Virus record (IMG/VR): IMGVR_UViG_3300029893_000023
Coordinates: 1 to 41,614 of that record
Length of the DNA: 41,614 nt
Reading direction: 5' to 3' (one strand)
Origin: a virus
This document shows positions 7,951 to 16,206 of this stretch, in pieces; position 1 is the first letter of the stretch; each line of letters opens with the position of its first letter. The notes beneath the pieces are model-generated. The model saw only the letters and a program-made list of their open reading frames with translations, was not told the origin of the DNA and searched no databases. The position numbers and the translations under genes are program-made.

Positions 7951-8168
7951 GCGCCCCTCTGCGAAAGGATGCCGATCCCAGGCTGCAGCTCGCTGTTGGC
8001 GAGCTAGGGAGAACCGCCGATCGGCCGGCGTTCCCCTATCTATCCCAGGCCCCTTTGGCCGTTGAAGTGCCAGAGAAAGGAATTGTCTGGGCCAACGTCA
8101 GCGGGACCCGCAGGCTCTACACGAAGCTAGACGGAGCGTTGTACTACGTCAATCTCACCGCAGCATAG
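7947..8168 (+). CDS. Small virion-associated hypothetical protein
   Basis: The product is 73 residues, ATGA-coupled to the tail gene. The C-terminus (KGIVWANVSGTRRLYTKLDG then LYYVNL) is a short beta domain seen in small phage proteins next to tail genes. Role unknown; structural accessory is the simplest reading. Confidence 0.55.
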   Translation: MSAPLRKDADPRLQLAVGELGRTADRPAFPYLSQAPLAVEVPEKGIVWANVSGTRRLYTKLDGALYYVNLTAA

Positions 8169-8177
8169 GAGACGAGA

Positions 8178-8579
8178 ATGGCACAGAATTACGGATTTCA
8201 AGCGCAGGGAGAGTTCAGCGTCCCCTACGAAGCAGCTCTCCGCAGGCTCCGCGGCGACTTCGCCCGCCGCCATGAACAACTCGCTCAAGCCACCTCGGGC
8301 ATGAGGGGGTCCGGGGTGGCCCTTCTACCGCGTGAGACGTTGGAGCGGGGTCAGTCCGAGGCGGAAGCCGGATTGATCGGAGACTTCGCGTTCCGTCAGG
8401 CCGACGAGGCGATCATGGACCGGCGCCGGGGAGAGGACTTCGCGCACGGCGAGAAGATGGCCCGAATGGGCTATGACCTTCAGGACGCCATCGCCCGTCG
8501 GTTGGCCGGGCAACAGCTAAAGGGTCAGCTCATCGGCGGTGGCCTGGGGGCGATCGGCGGCTATCTGACCAGGAGGTAA
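8178..8579 (+). CDS. Putative ejection (internal virion) protein, small
   Basis: The product is 133 residues and highly helical: long Arg/Ala/Glu helices (residues 15-115), then a glycine-rich hydrophobic tail (LIGGGLGAIGGYL). Helical proteins with Gly-rich amphipathic ends, encoded just before much larger helical proteins, are typical of podovirus ejection proteins such as T7 gp14. Assigned by architecture and order. Confidence 0.5.
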   Translation: MAQNYGFQAQGEFSVPYEAALRRLRGDFARRHEQLAQATSGMRGSGVALLPRETLERGQSEAEAGLIGDFAFRQADEAIMDRRRGEDFAHGEKMARMGYDLQDAIARRLAGQQLKGQLIGGGLGAIGGYLTRR

Positions 8580-8582
8580 GGC

Positions 8583-9353
8583 ATGCCCATCGATCCGATC
8601 GAATACCTAATGCGCCGGCCGAGGAGGCTGGATCTTCCTCCTATCCCAGTCCCTTCCGAACTGGCCTCCGCAGTGCAGCCCGCCGCTGTTCCTGCCGAGG
8701 ACCCGAGCCTTGCGACGGGGGCGATCGTTGACGCCCTTCGGACGCCCGATGTTCAAGACACTGGTATTCGCGGCGCCATCGGCCGCGCCCTGACCGGCTT
8801 TTCCAAGGGGTTCTCCGCGACCCCGCAGACCGCCGGCTACCATCCGATCGCCGCTGGAATCGCCGGGGGCCTTTCCGGAACCGGGCAACTCATGGAGAAC
8901 GACGAACGGCGGAGGGCCGCCGCACAGGCCCCCAGAGACAAGATCATCGCCGACATCATCAAAGCCCAGGCCGTCGGAGCCGTGGAAGAGCCAATGAAGC
9001 GGGCGGCCGAAGATCGGCAGCACAAGCGGCAGCAGGAAAACATCAAGTACCGCCACGACCTAAGGATGAAAGAGATTCGCTCCTCGATCCAACAGAAGGC
9101 CGAATCTCTGGGTATCGACCCTCGCGTGTACGAAATGGAGTGGGACAAGGCGGCGAGCGCGATGTTGACGACTCCTGGGGCCCCGGCGTATGGAAGTCCG
9201 CAGTACTACGACGCCGTTCACGCCAGGGTGCTCCAGAGGATCCAAAACCTATCTCGGGCCGGCGTCCGCGGGTCCGGACCGAAGCCACCGCCCGCCCAGC
9301 CTCAGTCCGAGGAGGAGCGAGCAGCCGTCCGCAAGAGGCTCGGCCTGCCGTAG
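8583..9353 (+). CDS. Putative ejection (internal virion) protein, middle-sized
   Basis: The product is 256 residues. A Pro-rich N-terminus is followed by a small hydrophobic Gly/Ala region (residues 75-105, IAAGIAGGLSGTGQLM), a long charged coiled-coil helix (105-180), and a Pro/Gln-rich tail. It stands between the small helical protein and the 1510-residue protein, as in the three-gene ejection sets of podoviruses. No enzyme motif seen. Confidence 0.5.
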   Translation: MPIDPIEYLMRRPRRLDLPPIPVPSELASAVQPAAVPAEDPSLATGAIVDALRTPDVQDTGIRGAIGRALTGFSKGFSATPQTAGYHPIAAGIAGGLSGTGQLMENDERRRAAAQAPRDKIIADIIKAQAVGAVEEPMKRAAEDRQHKRQQENIKYRHDLRMKEIRSSIQQKAESLGIDPRVYEMEWDKAASAMLTTPGAPAYGSPQYYDAVHARVLQRIQNLSRAGVRGSGPKPPPAQPQSEEERAAVRKRLGLP

Positions 9354-9356
9354 CCC

Positions 9357-12300
9357 ATGTCCCGCCTCCTCGAAGCGTCGGACGCGCTCGATAAGGGTTA
9401 TATCTCGAAGGAGGAGTACGCCAAGATCGCCCTGGATGAAGGGGCGATCACTCAGGACGAGTACGCGACGATCGTCCCGCAGGCACAGCCGGCGACTCCA
9501 CTGACTACGAGACTGTCCGATGTTGCGTCTGCCGCCGCCGGACAGATCAAAGGCGCGGCCAAAGCGGTTGGAGAGGTCGTTCGCAGGCCGTTCGAGACGT
9601 TCCGAGCCCAGGCTTCCGAGGTCGTTCCGAAGATCGCGGAGACTCGTATCCCCCTTCTGGCGGAAGCGCAGGAGCGGAAGGAGCAGGCCTTCGGAGATGC
9701 GGCCGAGCAGATGTTCGCGGACGTGGACAACCCCGTCACGCAAGCCCTGCGGCTGAGACTGGCCCGATACGGGATCGAGCCCGAGACCGTTGTTGGAGCC
9801 GGCATGGCCGCGGCCGAGCTCGCCACCGGGTTGCCCAGGACAATCGGAGAGGCGACGGTTATGGCCGCCCTGCCGGTTGCGGCCAAGGGGGCCGCGGTTC
9901 TAGGGAACCGAGTTCCTGTCCTTGGAGCAGAGATACCGGAGCTCTCCCAGATCCCTAATGCGATTCGGAGAGCCTTGGGGCGCCCGGAGGTGGCCGAGGT
10001 CATCCCTTCTGGCCGAACACCGTTCACCGAGACCGTACCGCCAGCCGAGCCGGCTGCCCCTGTGGCGCAGGCGGCGATTCCGGGGCCGGCGCCCCGTCCG
10101 GCCCTCCAGTCTCCGGCGCCGCGCGCCTCCCTACCTCTTCAGCAGCCGGTCCGCGGGGAAGGGTTCGAGATCGTTCCAGAAGCGCCTCGCCGAGTCTTCC
10201 AGCCGGCCCTGGGCGAAGTGGACGTGATGGCTCAACCATCCGATCCTCTCGCTGCCGTGGCCCGCCGATTGGGGCTACCTGAACCGCCCGCGGCACCGCC
10301 TCCCCGCGGCCGAAAAGCAAAGCCCGCGCCTGACCCCTCCGCTCCCACGCCGGAGGTGGTGCAGCCTCAGGCGCCCAAGCTCACCAAGAAGGCCGCCAAG
10401 GACCTGGCGGCTGACCCCGAGGCCGTCAAGGACCCCGCCAAGGTGGACCAGATCGTCGCCCTGGTAAAGGAAGGGAAGGCCTCTGAAGCGCAGATCAAGC
10501 GGTGGACGACGGACCTTAATCTCCAGTACCAGCGCGCCGCTCGGCGTAAGGACGGGGGTGCGAGACAGGTCTACCGCTCCGCTTTGGAACGCCTGGGCAT
10601 CAAGCCGATCGAACCCGTAGAAGACCTTCCGCCTCTGCCAACCCAGTCGGTGAAGGCCCAGATGCAGCAGGCCGCGGAGCCTAGGCCGGCCGCGCCCCAG
10701 GCGCCGGACCTGGCAGCGCAAGCTGGCAAGCCGCTCTGGAAGATGACGCCGGAGGAGTTTCGGAAGCAGTTTCCAGAAGCAGACCCATCCGCCCACAAGG
10801 AAGCGGTCCGGGCCGCGCTCGACACTGAGGAAGTACCGCTTGAAGTAGCTGAATCCTATCCGGACCTGATCCAAGAGGTTCAGTCTCGGCTCGAAGCCAA
10901 CGCCGCCAAGGAGATCGCCGCCGCGCGCGGAGGGCAACCAACTCCTGTCCTCTCGCTGATCCGCAAGCGCGGCCTCGACCCGGACAAGTTCAAGGCCGCC
11001 GCGGAGCTCGGGGAGGTCGAAAATCTGAAGGGGAAGCCCGTATACTGGCGCAAGGGAGGTCTTGGCCCGGACGAGCTCGCGGAAGCCGCTTACACCGAAG
11101 GCCTGATCCCAGACTACGACAAGAACTTCGCCTATGAGGCGCTCAATCATGAGATCACCAAGGGCGCCCCTCGATGGGAACCAGGTCTGACGCATGACAC
11201 ATCCTTTGTGGACCGAGCTGGTCAGGGCGGCTTCGTTCGCCCACCTGGAACCGCAGCCTCCTCAGACTCCCCTGACGTGCGCGCCTACAAGTCCCGGATT
11301 CGGAAGTTCGAGCCGGAAAAGCGCACTCTGAAGCAGACGGCTGAGGAGCTGTTCACTCAGGTCATCGACAAGAACAACCCCATCTACAACCTGGCCGAGC
11401 TCGCCAAAGGCCAGCCAAGGGATAAGGTTCGCTGGACCGCCGCTCGGTACATGGGGACCGGGGGAACCGCGGAACAGTGGCTCATCAACCGCACAACCCG
11501 ACTGAAACCTGACGGGACGGTGGAGATCACCGGAGAAGGCCTGCAGCCGATCGTGCGAGAAGTCGTTCAGCGCCTTGGCCCGGACGCCTTTGAGGACCTA
11601 AAGGCTTACATGCTCGCGCAGCGCGACATCGAGATCAAGCTGAACCGCGACATCCGCGGCCTCGACCCTGAAAAGGCCCCTGCTGTAGTCCGCGACCTCG
11701 ATGCGAAGTACGGGGGAAAGCTGGAGCCCTACGCCAATCGCGTCCGCGCTTGGACTCGGCGGGCGATCCTCGACACCCTATTAGACGCAGGAGTTCTCGA
11801 CAAGGCCGCTGTCGATCGAATCACCAGGCTCAACCGAAACTACATCCCTTATGACCGCGTAATCGACTCCCTCGATCCCGAGGGAGCCGCTAGATTCGCA
11901 CCAGGCTCGCCGATCAAGCCGCTCAAGGGCTCCGAGCGCGACGTATACGACCCGTTCCCTAGACTCATCGCTCTGGCCTACCGCACCGCCGAGTTCGCCG
12001 ACCGAAACCGCGTCCTACGGGCCGTCATCGACCTGAAGGACGCCAACCCAAAACTGGCCGGGATCATCACGGAGGCCAAAGGCTCCGGAGGAAACGCCCG
12101 GCGAGTGTTCATCGACGGCAAGAAGCGTTACTTCACCGTCCCTCCGGATGTCGCCTCGGCCCTGGACAACCTCCAGACCCCGGCCATGGACCTGGTGACC
12201 AAAATCCTTGCGTTTCCAGCCACGATCCAGCGAGCCGGCGTAACGCAGCATCCGCAGTTCTCCCTGATCCGCAACCCCATTCGCGATCAGCTCACCGCGG

Positions 12301-13889
12301 CGATTCACTCTAAGTATGGGTACGTGCCGGCCGTGGACTTCGCCAGGGGACTATTTCACGCCCTCCGCCGAAGCGACCTATACGAAGAATACATCGCCTC
12401 CGGCGGAGCGAACGCCGCCATGGTGGGGATGGACAGGCAGAATGCCGCGGTCACGCTCCGGAAGCTGGCCGGTCTTCGTGAACTGGATTCGGTCAACCCG
12501 ATCAACTGGCTTCAGCAGCTCAGCCACATGGGCGAGGTTGGGACCCGAATGGGAGTCTTCGCGCGCGCCAGAGCCAAGGGCGCCAGCCCACTCGAAGCCA
12601 TGTTCGAGTCGAAGGAGGCCACGGTCAACTTTGGCATCAAGCCCGCCAGTCAGGCGATCCGGTTCCTCAACTCCATCACCGCTTTCCAGCGCCCGGCCGT
12701 CCTCTCAGCGGCAAGGTTCTTTCGGGCGTACAAGGAGGCTCCGGGGCGGACGACGATGCGCGCCGCTTCTCTCGTCACTCTGCCCTCCCTTGCCCTTTGG
12801 TACCTCAACAAGGACGACAAGGAATACAACGAAATCCCGCTGTGGCGCCGAAACCTGTTCTGGCACGTCAAGCCGATGCGGTTCCTGCCGCCCGAAGCGC
12901 GAGAGAAACTGTCCAAGACCGAGCTGGCCTTCCTGGACAGCTACATCGAAATCCCCAAGCCCTTCGAGTACGGGATCCTGTTCGGCTCCAGCGTCGAGCG
13001 TCTCCTGGAATGGGCGCAGAAGAAGGACCCCAAGGCCGTCGAGGCGCTTGGGAAGTCGGTGCTCGACGCATTCTCTCCGCCAATCGTGCCGACCAACATC
13101 AGCCCTCTCATTAGCGCGAGAGCCAACTTCAACCATTTCACCGGCCGGCCGATCGTCCCGAAGAGTCGGGCTCATCTTCTGCCGGCGGACCAATTCGGCG
13201 AGTACACGACCGAAACTGCCAAGGCGATCGGGCGGCGACTGAACTATGCCCCTTCTAAGATCGACTTCCTGGCCCAGGGGTACGCTGGCACCGCCGGGCG
13301 CCTGGCCTTTCAGGTGTCCGACGCGATCATGCGCCGCCTTGGCGGGCCAACCTCCCCGCGGCCCCAGGTTCCGCTCGCCGACAGCCTCGTCGCCCGCAAG
13401 CCCATTGGTTCGCAAAGCGAGAGCGTCAATCGCTTCTACGACATCCTCGACCAGCTCGAACGGGAGCATGCTTCCGCCAACGAGCGCCTCGGCCTCCCTG
13501 GTGCCAGGATGCCGACCCCGCCGCTTCTGGAGCATCTCCGCCAAGCAAACGAGGAGATACACAAGCTCCGCGAAATGAACAAGGCCGTGGTGAACGTCAG
13601 CACCGCGCCGGACGAGGAGCGCCGTAGGGTCATCGACCAAAACAACCTCGCCATCACCACGATCGCTCAGAACGCGCTTCAGGCGGCTCGGAATCCAGGG
13701 CTGAGCGATCCCGGCGCCGACATCGAGCACCTTTTTCGGGCGAATCAGGTTCAGCGGGGAATGGACGAGCTGCGGTCGCTTCCGATTGAGGAGCAGGCCG
13801 CGCTCCTACAGAAGTGGAACAAGAGCGAGGCCGGGCAGGCCATCCTGGGTCAGATCTTCGCCGAGCGCCGCCGCCGAGGAGAAGATTAA
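9357..13889 (+). CDS. Giant polyvalent ejection protein with LPD38-like domain
   Basis: The product is 1510 residues. N-terminal 40 residues are a short repeat of YISKEEYAKIALDEG type (two copies). Residues 200-350 are Pro/Ala-rich linker. Near 480-505 is HKEAVRAALDTEEVPLEVAE then SYPDL, and near 532-586 a GLGPDELAE segment; both small modules recur in phage polyvalent proteins. Residues about 840-1180 match the large polyvalent-protein domain LPD38: NYIPYDRVIDSLDPEG, FSLIRNPIRDQLTA, then FNS-ITAFQRP-type helices and LPSLALWYLNKDDKEYNE. Known polyvalent proteins are packaged and injected with DNA. No lytic transglycosylase or protease motif was seen. Confidence 0.65.
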   Translation: MSRLLEASDALDKGYISKEEYAKIALDEGAITQDEYATIVPQAQPATPLTTRLSDVASAAAGQIKGAAKAVGEVVRRPFETFRAQASEVVPKIAETRIPLLAEAQERKEQAFGDAAEQMFADVDNPVTQALRLRLARYGIEPETVVGAGMAAAELATGLPRTIGEATVMAALPVAAKGAAVLGNRVPVLGAEIPELSQIPNAIRRALGRPEVAEVIPSGRTPFTETVPPAEPAAPVAQAAIPGPAPRPALQSPAPRASLPLQQPVRGEGFEIVPEAPRRVFQPALGEVDVMAQPSDPLAAVARRLGLPEPPAAPPPRGRKAKPAPDPSAPTPEVVQPQAPKLTKKAAKDLAADPEAVKDPAKVDQIVALVKEGKASEAQIKRWTTDLNLQYQRAARRKDGGARQVYRSALERLGIKPIEPVEDLPPLPTQSVKAQMQQAAEPRPAAPQAPDLAAQAGKPLWKMTPEEFRKQFPEADPSAHKEAVRAALDTEEVPLEVAESYPDLIQEVQSRLEANAAKEIAAARGGQPTPVLSLIRKRGLDPDKFKAAAELGEVENLKGKPVYWRKGGLGPDELAEAAYTEGLIPDYDKNFAYEALNHEITKGAPRWEPGLTHDTSFVDRAGQGGFVRPPGTAASSDSPDVRAYKSRIRKFEPEKRTLKQTAEELFTQVIDKNNPIYNLAELAKGQPRDKVRWTAARYMGTGGTAEQWLINRTTRLKPDGTVEITGEGLQPIVREVVQRLGPDAFEDLKAYMLAQRDIEIKLNRDIRGLDPEKAPAVVRDLDAKYGGKLEPYANRVRAWTRRAILDTLLDAGVLDKAAVDRITRLNRNYIPYDRVIDSLDPEGAARFAPGSPIKPLKGSERDVYDPFPRLIALAYRTAEFADRNRVLRAVIDLKDANPKLAGIITEAKGSGGNARRVFIDGKKRYFTVPPDVASALDNLQTPAMDLVTKILAFPATIQRAGVTQHPQFSLIRNPIRDQLTAAIHSKYGYVPAVDFARGLFHALRRSDLYEEYIASGGANAAMVGMDRQNAAVTLRKLAGLRELDSVNPINWLQQLSHMGEVGTRMGVFARARAKGASPLEAMFESKEATVNFGIKPASQAIRFLNSITAFQRPAVLSAARFFRAYKEAPGRTTMRAASLVTLPSLALWYLNKDDKEYNEIPLWRRNLFWHVKPMRFLPPEAREKLSKTELAFLDSYIEIPKPFEYGILFGSSVERLLEWAQKKDPKAVEALGKSVLDAFSPPIVPTNISPLISARANFNHFTGRPIVPKSRAHLLPADQFGEYTTETAKAIGRRLNYAPSKIDFLAQGYAGTAGRLAFQVSDAIMRRLGGPTSPRPQVPLADSLVARKPIGSQSESVNRFYDILDQLEREHASANERLGLPGARMPTPPLLEHLRQANEEIHKLREMNKAVVNVSTAPDEERRRVIDQNNLAITTIAQNALQAARNPGLSDPGADIEHLFRANQVQRGMDELRSLPIEEQAALLQKWNKSEAGQAILGQIFAERRRRGED

Positions 13890-14194
13890 TGCACGACGAT
13901 CAACGCTTCGACTCCTACGTCTGCAGCACCCGCGGCCACCATTGGAGCGCGATGCAGAGAAGGCCAGGCGGCCCTCCGTGGGAGGAGCTCTCCCGTTGCC
14001 GCCGGCCGGGATGCGGGGCGATGGCCCTGGATCGGATCGAGATGAAGACCCTCTCCAACGGGGATGTGATACCGTTTCGCCGGTTCTTCCTAATGGTGGC
14101 GGGAAGCCACCGGGAAATGCCCTGCAGCACCTATGAGGTTAAGGTGAAACCCGAACCCCTGGGGGGAACCGGGGAGGAACCGCGCCGCGCGTGA
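13889..14194 (+). CDS. Zinc-ribbon-like small protein
   Basis: The product is 101 residues; the ATG overlaps the previous stop (TAATG). Residues 11-48 contain CSTRGHHW and CRRPGC, a likely Cys/His metal site. The C-terminus carries EVKVKPEP. It is the last gene of the rightward late block and overlaps the end of a leftward ORF tail to tail. Function unknown. Confidence 0.55.
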   Translation: MHDDQRFDSYVCSTRGHHWSAMQRRPGGPPWEELSRCRRPGCGAMALDRIEMKTLSNGDVIPFRRFFLMVAGSHREMPCSTYEVKVKPEPLGGTGEEPRRA

Positions 14195-14303
14195 GTTCGC
14201 GATAAAGCGTCAACACCTTGTCAAGCGTCTTTTGCGGAATTCTTACACCGAAGCTTGGGCTCAGTTTGTCGTCGAGCAATTCAGCAACAGCCTTGTCGTT
14301 CAT
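14139..14303 (-). CDS. Small leftward ORF in the control region
   Basis: The product is 54 residues (starts MNDKAVAELLDDKL) with a helical, DNA-binding-sized body (RIPQKTLDKVLTLYREL) and a Pro-rich tail. An upstream start at 14444 would run through the predicted RNA, so the ATG at 14303 is preferred; its ribosome site (GAGGT) is weak. It diverges from the promoter at 14317-14345 and is less GC-rich than its neighbours. It could be a regulator of the lysis-lysogeny switch. No family recognised. Confidence 0.4.
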   Translation of the reverse strand: MNDKAVAELLDDKLSPSFGVRIPQKTLDKVLTLYRELTRGAVPPRFPPGVRVSP

Positions 14304-14316
14304 GCGAGACCTCGCT

Positions 14317-14345
14317 CTGGCATAATGTGCATCTTCTGCTATAAT
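14317..14345 (+). promoter_or_regulatory. Rightward extended -10 promoter
   Basis: CTGGCA (14317-14322), a 17-nt spacer and TATAAT (14340-14345), with TGC directly before the -10 (extended -10). A second TGGCATAAT at 14318-14326 overlaps the -35. Transcription should start near 14352, feed the structured RNA and probably the early operon from 14545. Confidence 0.65.
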
Positions 14346-14351
14346 GGCACA

Positions 14352-14490
14352 GAGAGCACTGATCCCTCGCGATGGCGACCACCAGCACCGCTTTAAGGCA
14401 GAGGAACGGTATGAGCCGGAAGGCAGCAATGCCCCGGCCGGCAAAATCCTCGCGAGGGATCAGGCCTAACGTCCTCTGCCTTCGATTTTA
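14352..14490 (+). ncRNA. Predicted pseudoknotted small RNA or leader
   Basis: Perfect inverted repeats cross each other. Stem A is 14359-14371 with 14451-14463 (13 bp, CTGATCCCTCGCG and its complement). Stem B is 14395-14405 with 14472-14482 (11 bp, AAGGCAGAGGA and its complement). The order A-B-A'-B' makes an H-type pseudoknot. Between B and A' lies a hairpin at 14415-14438: GCCGG, bulge AA, GGCA, GNRA loop GCAA, TGCC, CCGGC. ACCG/CGGT (14387-14390, 14407-14410) would close the loop that carries B. A short T-rich stretch follows. It lies directly downstream of the extended -10 promoter. Function unknown. Confidence 0.55.
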
Positions 14491-14544
14491 CACCACCGTC
14501 ACACCAACCGCAATCCGTAAATCCGCAGTGCCCCGGAGGCTCGC

Positions 14545-14826
14545 GTGAAACTCCCGGATACTTCCAGAATCCGGTCCCGCCTTTATGCGGAGTTGGTCGA
14601 GGACGCGCTGCAGATGCGCGGCTGGACAAAAGCCGAGCTCGCGGAGCGCGCTAGCGAAGTAGCGCAAGACCTTGGGATGGACCTAACCGTGTCCGCCGAA
14701 CAGGTCTATCAGTACCTTGAACGCCCCCGGGACGCCCGCGCCGGATTCGCCAAACTGATCGAATGGACCCTGGGGATCAACCTCCCTCCGAGCTGCTATC
14801 TGAACGCCGGTAAGAGGGCCGCGTGA
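14545..14826 (+). CDS. Helix-turn-helix regulator
   Basis: The product is 93 residues with GTG start behind CCGGAGG. Residues 14-60 (ELVEDALQMRGWTKAELAER through QVYQYL) have the spacing of a Cro/CI-type helix-turn-helix. It is the first gene after the rightward promoter and structured RNA, the place of an early regulator in temperate phages. It is GTGA-coupled to the excisionase-like gene. Whether it represses or activates cannot be told. Confidence 0.55.
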   Translation: MKLPDTSRIRSRLYAELVEDALQMRGWTKAELAERASEVAQDLGMDLTVSAEQVYQYLERPRDARAGFAKLIEWTLGINLPPSCYLNAGKRAA

Positions 14827-15101
14827 ACCCCGCCCCTCAAAACCACAAGCATCCCAAGCCTCCCATAGCCCCGATCGTCCCTGAGGGACTGAACGCCGCG
14901 GAGTGCGGCGCGCTGATCGGCTGCAGCGAAGCCAAGGTATGGGAGCTCCGCTTCGACCCGATCGACCCCTTGCCGATCCGCAAGATCGGCCGGCTGACCA
15001 CCTTTCCCCGCGCCGCGGTCATGGAGTGGTACCGCCGCCGGATCACCTTTGGGCCTGACGGCGAGGCCAAGTTGAACGACCAACGGAGGCGGCATGGGTG
15101 A
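14823..15101 (+). CDS. Excisionase-like winged-helix DNA-binding protein
   Basis: The product is 92 residues, GTG start in a GTGA overlap. Residues 21-70 (LNAAECGALIGCSEAKVWEL ... PLPIRKIGRLTTFPRAAVMEW) follow the MerR/Xis-type pattern: helix-turn-helix that picks a site by name, then a wing and a tail helix. Candidate excisionase or transcription regulator, partner to the integrase at 26046. Confidence 0.55.
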   Translation: MNPAPQNHKHPKPPIAPIVPEGLNAAECGALIGCSEAKVWELRFDPIDPLPIRKIGRLTTFPRAAVMEWYRRRITFGPDGEAKLNDQRRRHG

Positions 15102-15966
15102 GTTAGTCACGCAGGAACAGGCCGGCGACTTGATGCTGGCCGGCACGTCCGACCTGAACCAAGCGCTCGCGCAGGAGAACCTGAAGCGCCAGTTCATCGC
15201 AAACGTGCTGAAGGAGGGGGAGGACTACGGAGTCATCCCCGGCACGAAGAAGAAGGGCCTCTTCAAGCCAGGCTCGGAGAAGCTGTTGTTCTACCACGGC
15301 CTGGGAGTCCGCCTCGAACCAGGTCCGAATACCATCCTGGACCACAAGGCGCCCTTCTTCGTCTACGAGTACAAAGCCGTGGCGTATCACAAGCGAAGCG
15401 GGATCGCGGTTGCGGAGTGCATCGGAACAGCGAGCAGCACCGAGCCCCGCTACGCCTACGTATGGGTCCAGGAGAAGGACGTGCCTCGCGGGGTCGGCAA
15501 GGACGACCTTCCGCAGAAGAAGGCCCGGGTGTGGCTCTGGAGCGACGAGAAGAAGACGAAGGTGGAGCAGTGGGCCACGCTCTACCGTATCGACAACCCC
15601 GACCTTCGCGGGCTCCTGAACACCATCAGCAAGATCGCGCAGAAGCGGGCCATCACCGGAGTAGCCTTGATCGCCTGCCGCGCCTCTACGGACTTCGAGG
15701 CCGCGGACGACGATGACGGAGCGGAACGCGGCGAGCCGGGCGGCGAGGATTCCTCCGGCGGAAAGTCGAGCAACGCCATCAGCGAAGGAAAGCTGAAGCG
15801 CCTCTACGCGATCCAGAAGGAGAAGAAGGTCGCGCCCGATGCTCTGATGGCCTACCTCCGCAAGAACAACCCGGAGACCGTCGATGGGGATGAAGTCCAT
15901 CCGTCCCGGATCGACTGGAAGAAGTACGACGCCGTGATCGCCTGGCTGGAGGCCGGAGGCAAGTAA
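15094..15966 (+). CDS. Conserved phage protein of recombination modules (possible ssDNA-binding)
   Basis: The product is 290 residues. Residues 28-100 hold EDYGVIPGTKKKGLFKPGSE and a following YEYKAVAYHKRSG segment. This DYGxIPG...KPGxEKL signature marks a conserved protein found in phage recombination clusters and often proposed to bind single-stranded DNA. Residues 175-200 (NTISKIAQKRAITGVALIAC) are another conserved helix. An acidic linker (FEAADDDDGAE) and a helical C-terminal domain follow, as in SSB-like proteins. It precedes a Cas4-like nuclease. Biochemical role is inferred. Confidence 0.5.
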   Translation: MGELVTQEQAGDLMLAGTSDLNQALAQENLKRQFIANVLKEGEDYGVIPGTKKKGLFKPGSEKLLFYHGLGVRLEPGPNTILDHKAPFFVYEYKAVAYHKRSGIAVAECIGTASSTEPRYAYVWVQEKDVPRGVGKDDLPQKKARVWLWSDEKKTKVEQWATLYRIDNPDLRGLLNTISKIAQKRAITGVALIACRASTDFEAADDDDGAERGEPGGEDSSGGKSSNAISEGKLKRLYAIQKEKKVAPDALMAYLRKNNPETVDGDEVHPSRIDWKKYDAVIAWLEAGGK

Positions 15967-15971
15967 ATCTT

Positions 15972-15997
15972 GGGGTCCCGACTCAGCCCGGGACCCC
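15972..15997 (+). terminator. Strong hairpin, terminator-like
   Basis: GGGGTCCCG (15972-15980) pairs perfectly with CGGGACCCC (15989-15997), loop 8 nt. Only TTCACTTT follows, so termination would be partial. It sits immediately before the ATG at 16006 and may also hide that start or stabilise RNA. Confidence 0.45.
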
Positions 15998-16005
15998 TTC
16001 ACTTT

Positions 16006-16206
16006 ATGGCGAACGCTCTGTTTGCGAACGGTCCCTTGGTCGGCAAGGTGAAGGAGTTTGGTGTCCTCCCTTGGCAGATCGACGCAACCGCCTACGAAGC
16101 GCCTGGCGAGCTCATCGCGCCGCCCGTCGTCCGCTACCGAGCTATCGCATGGACCGAGGACAGGCGCCTCGGAATCTACTGGACGTTCAACCGGAGACAC
16201 CCCTAA
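16006..16206 (+). CDS. Hypothetical protein, 66 residues
   Basis: The ATG follows the hairpin with no obvious ribosome site; an in-frame TTG at 15970 lies inside the hairpin. The product contains WQIDATAYEAPGE and YRAIAWTEDRRLG, a small beta-rich protein. Its stop overlaps the nuclease start (TAATG). Unrecognised. Confidence 0.45.
   Translation: MANALFANGPLVGKVKEFGVLPWQIDATAYEAPGELIAPPVVRYRAIAWTEDRRLGIYWTFNRRHP

Noticed and set aside
12316-13242. 308-codon ORF within the polyvalent protein gene
   Set aside because: Low-complexity Ser/Arg reading in another frame of a well-supported long gene.
14352-14490. tmRNA, 4.5S RNA or RNase P RNA
   Set aside because: None of their conserved core sequences are present despite the pseudoknot and GNRA loop.
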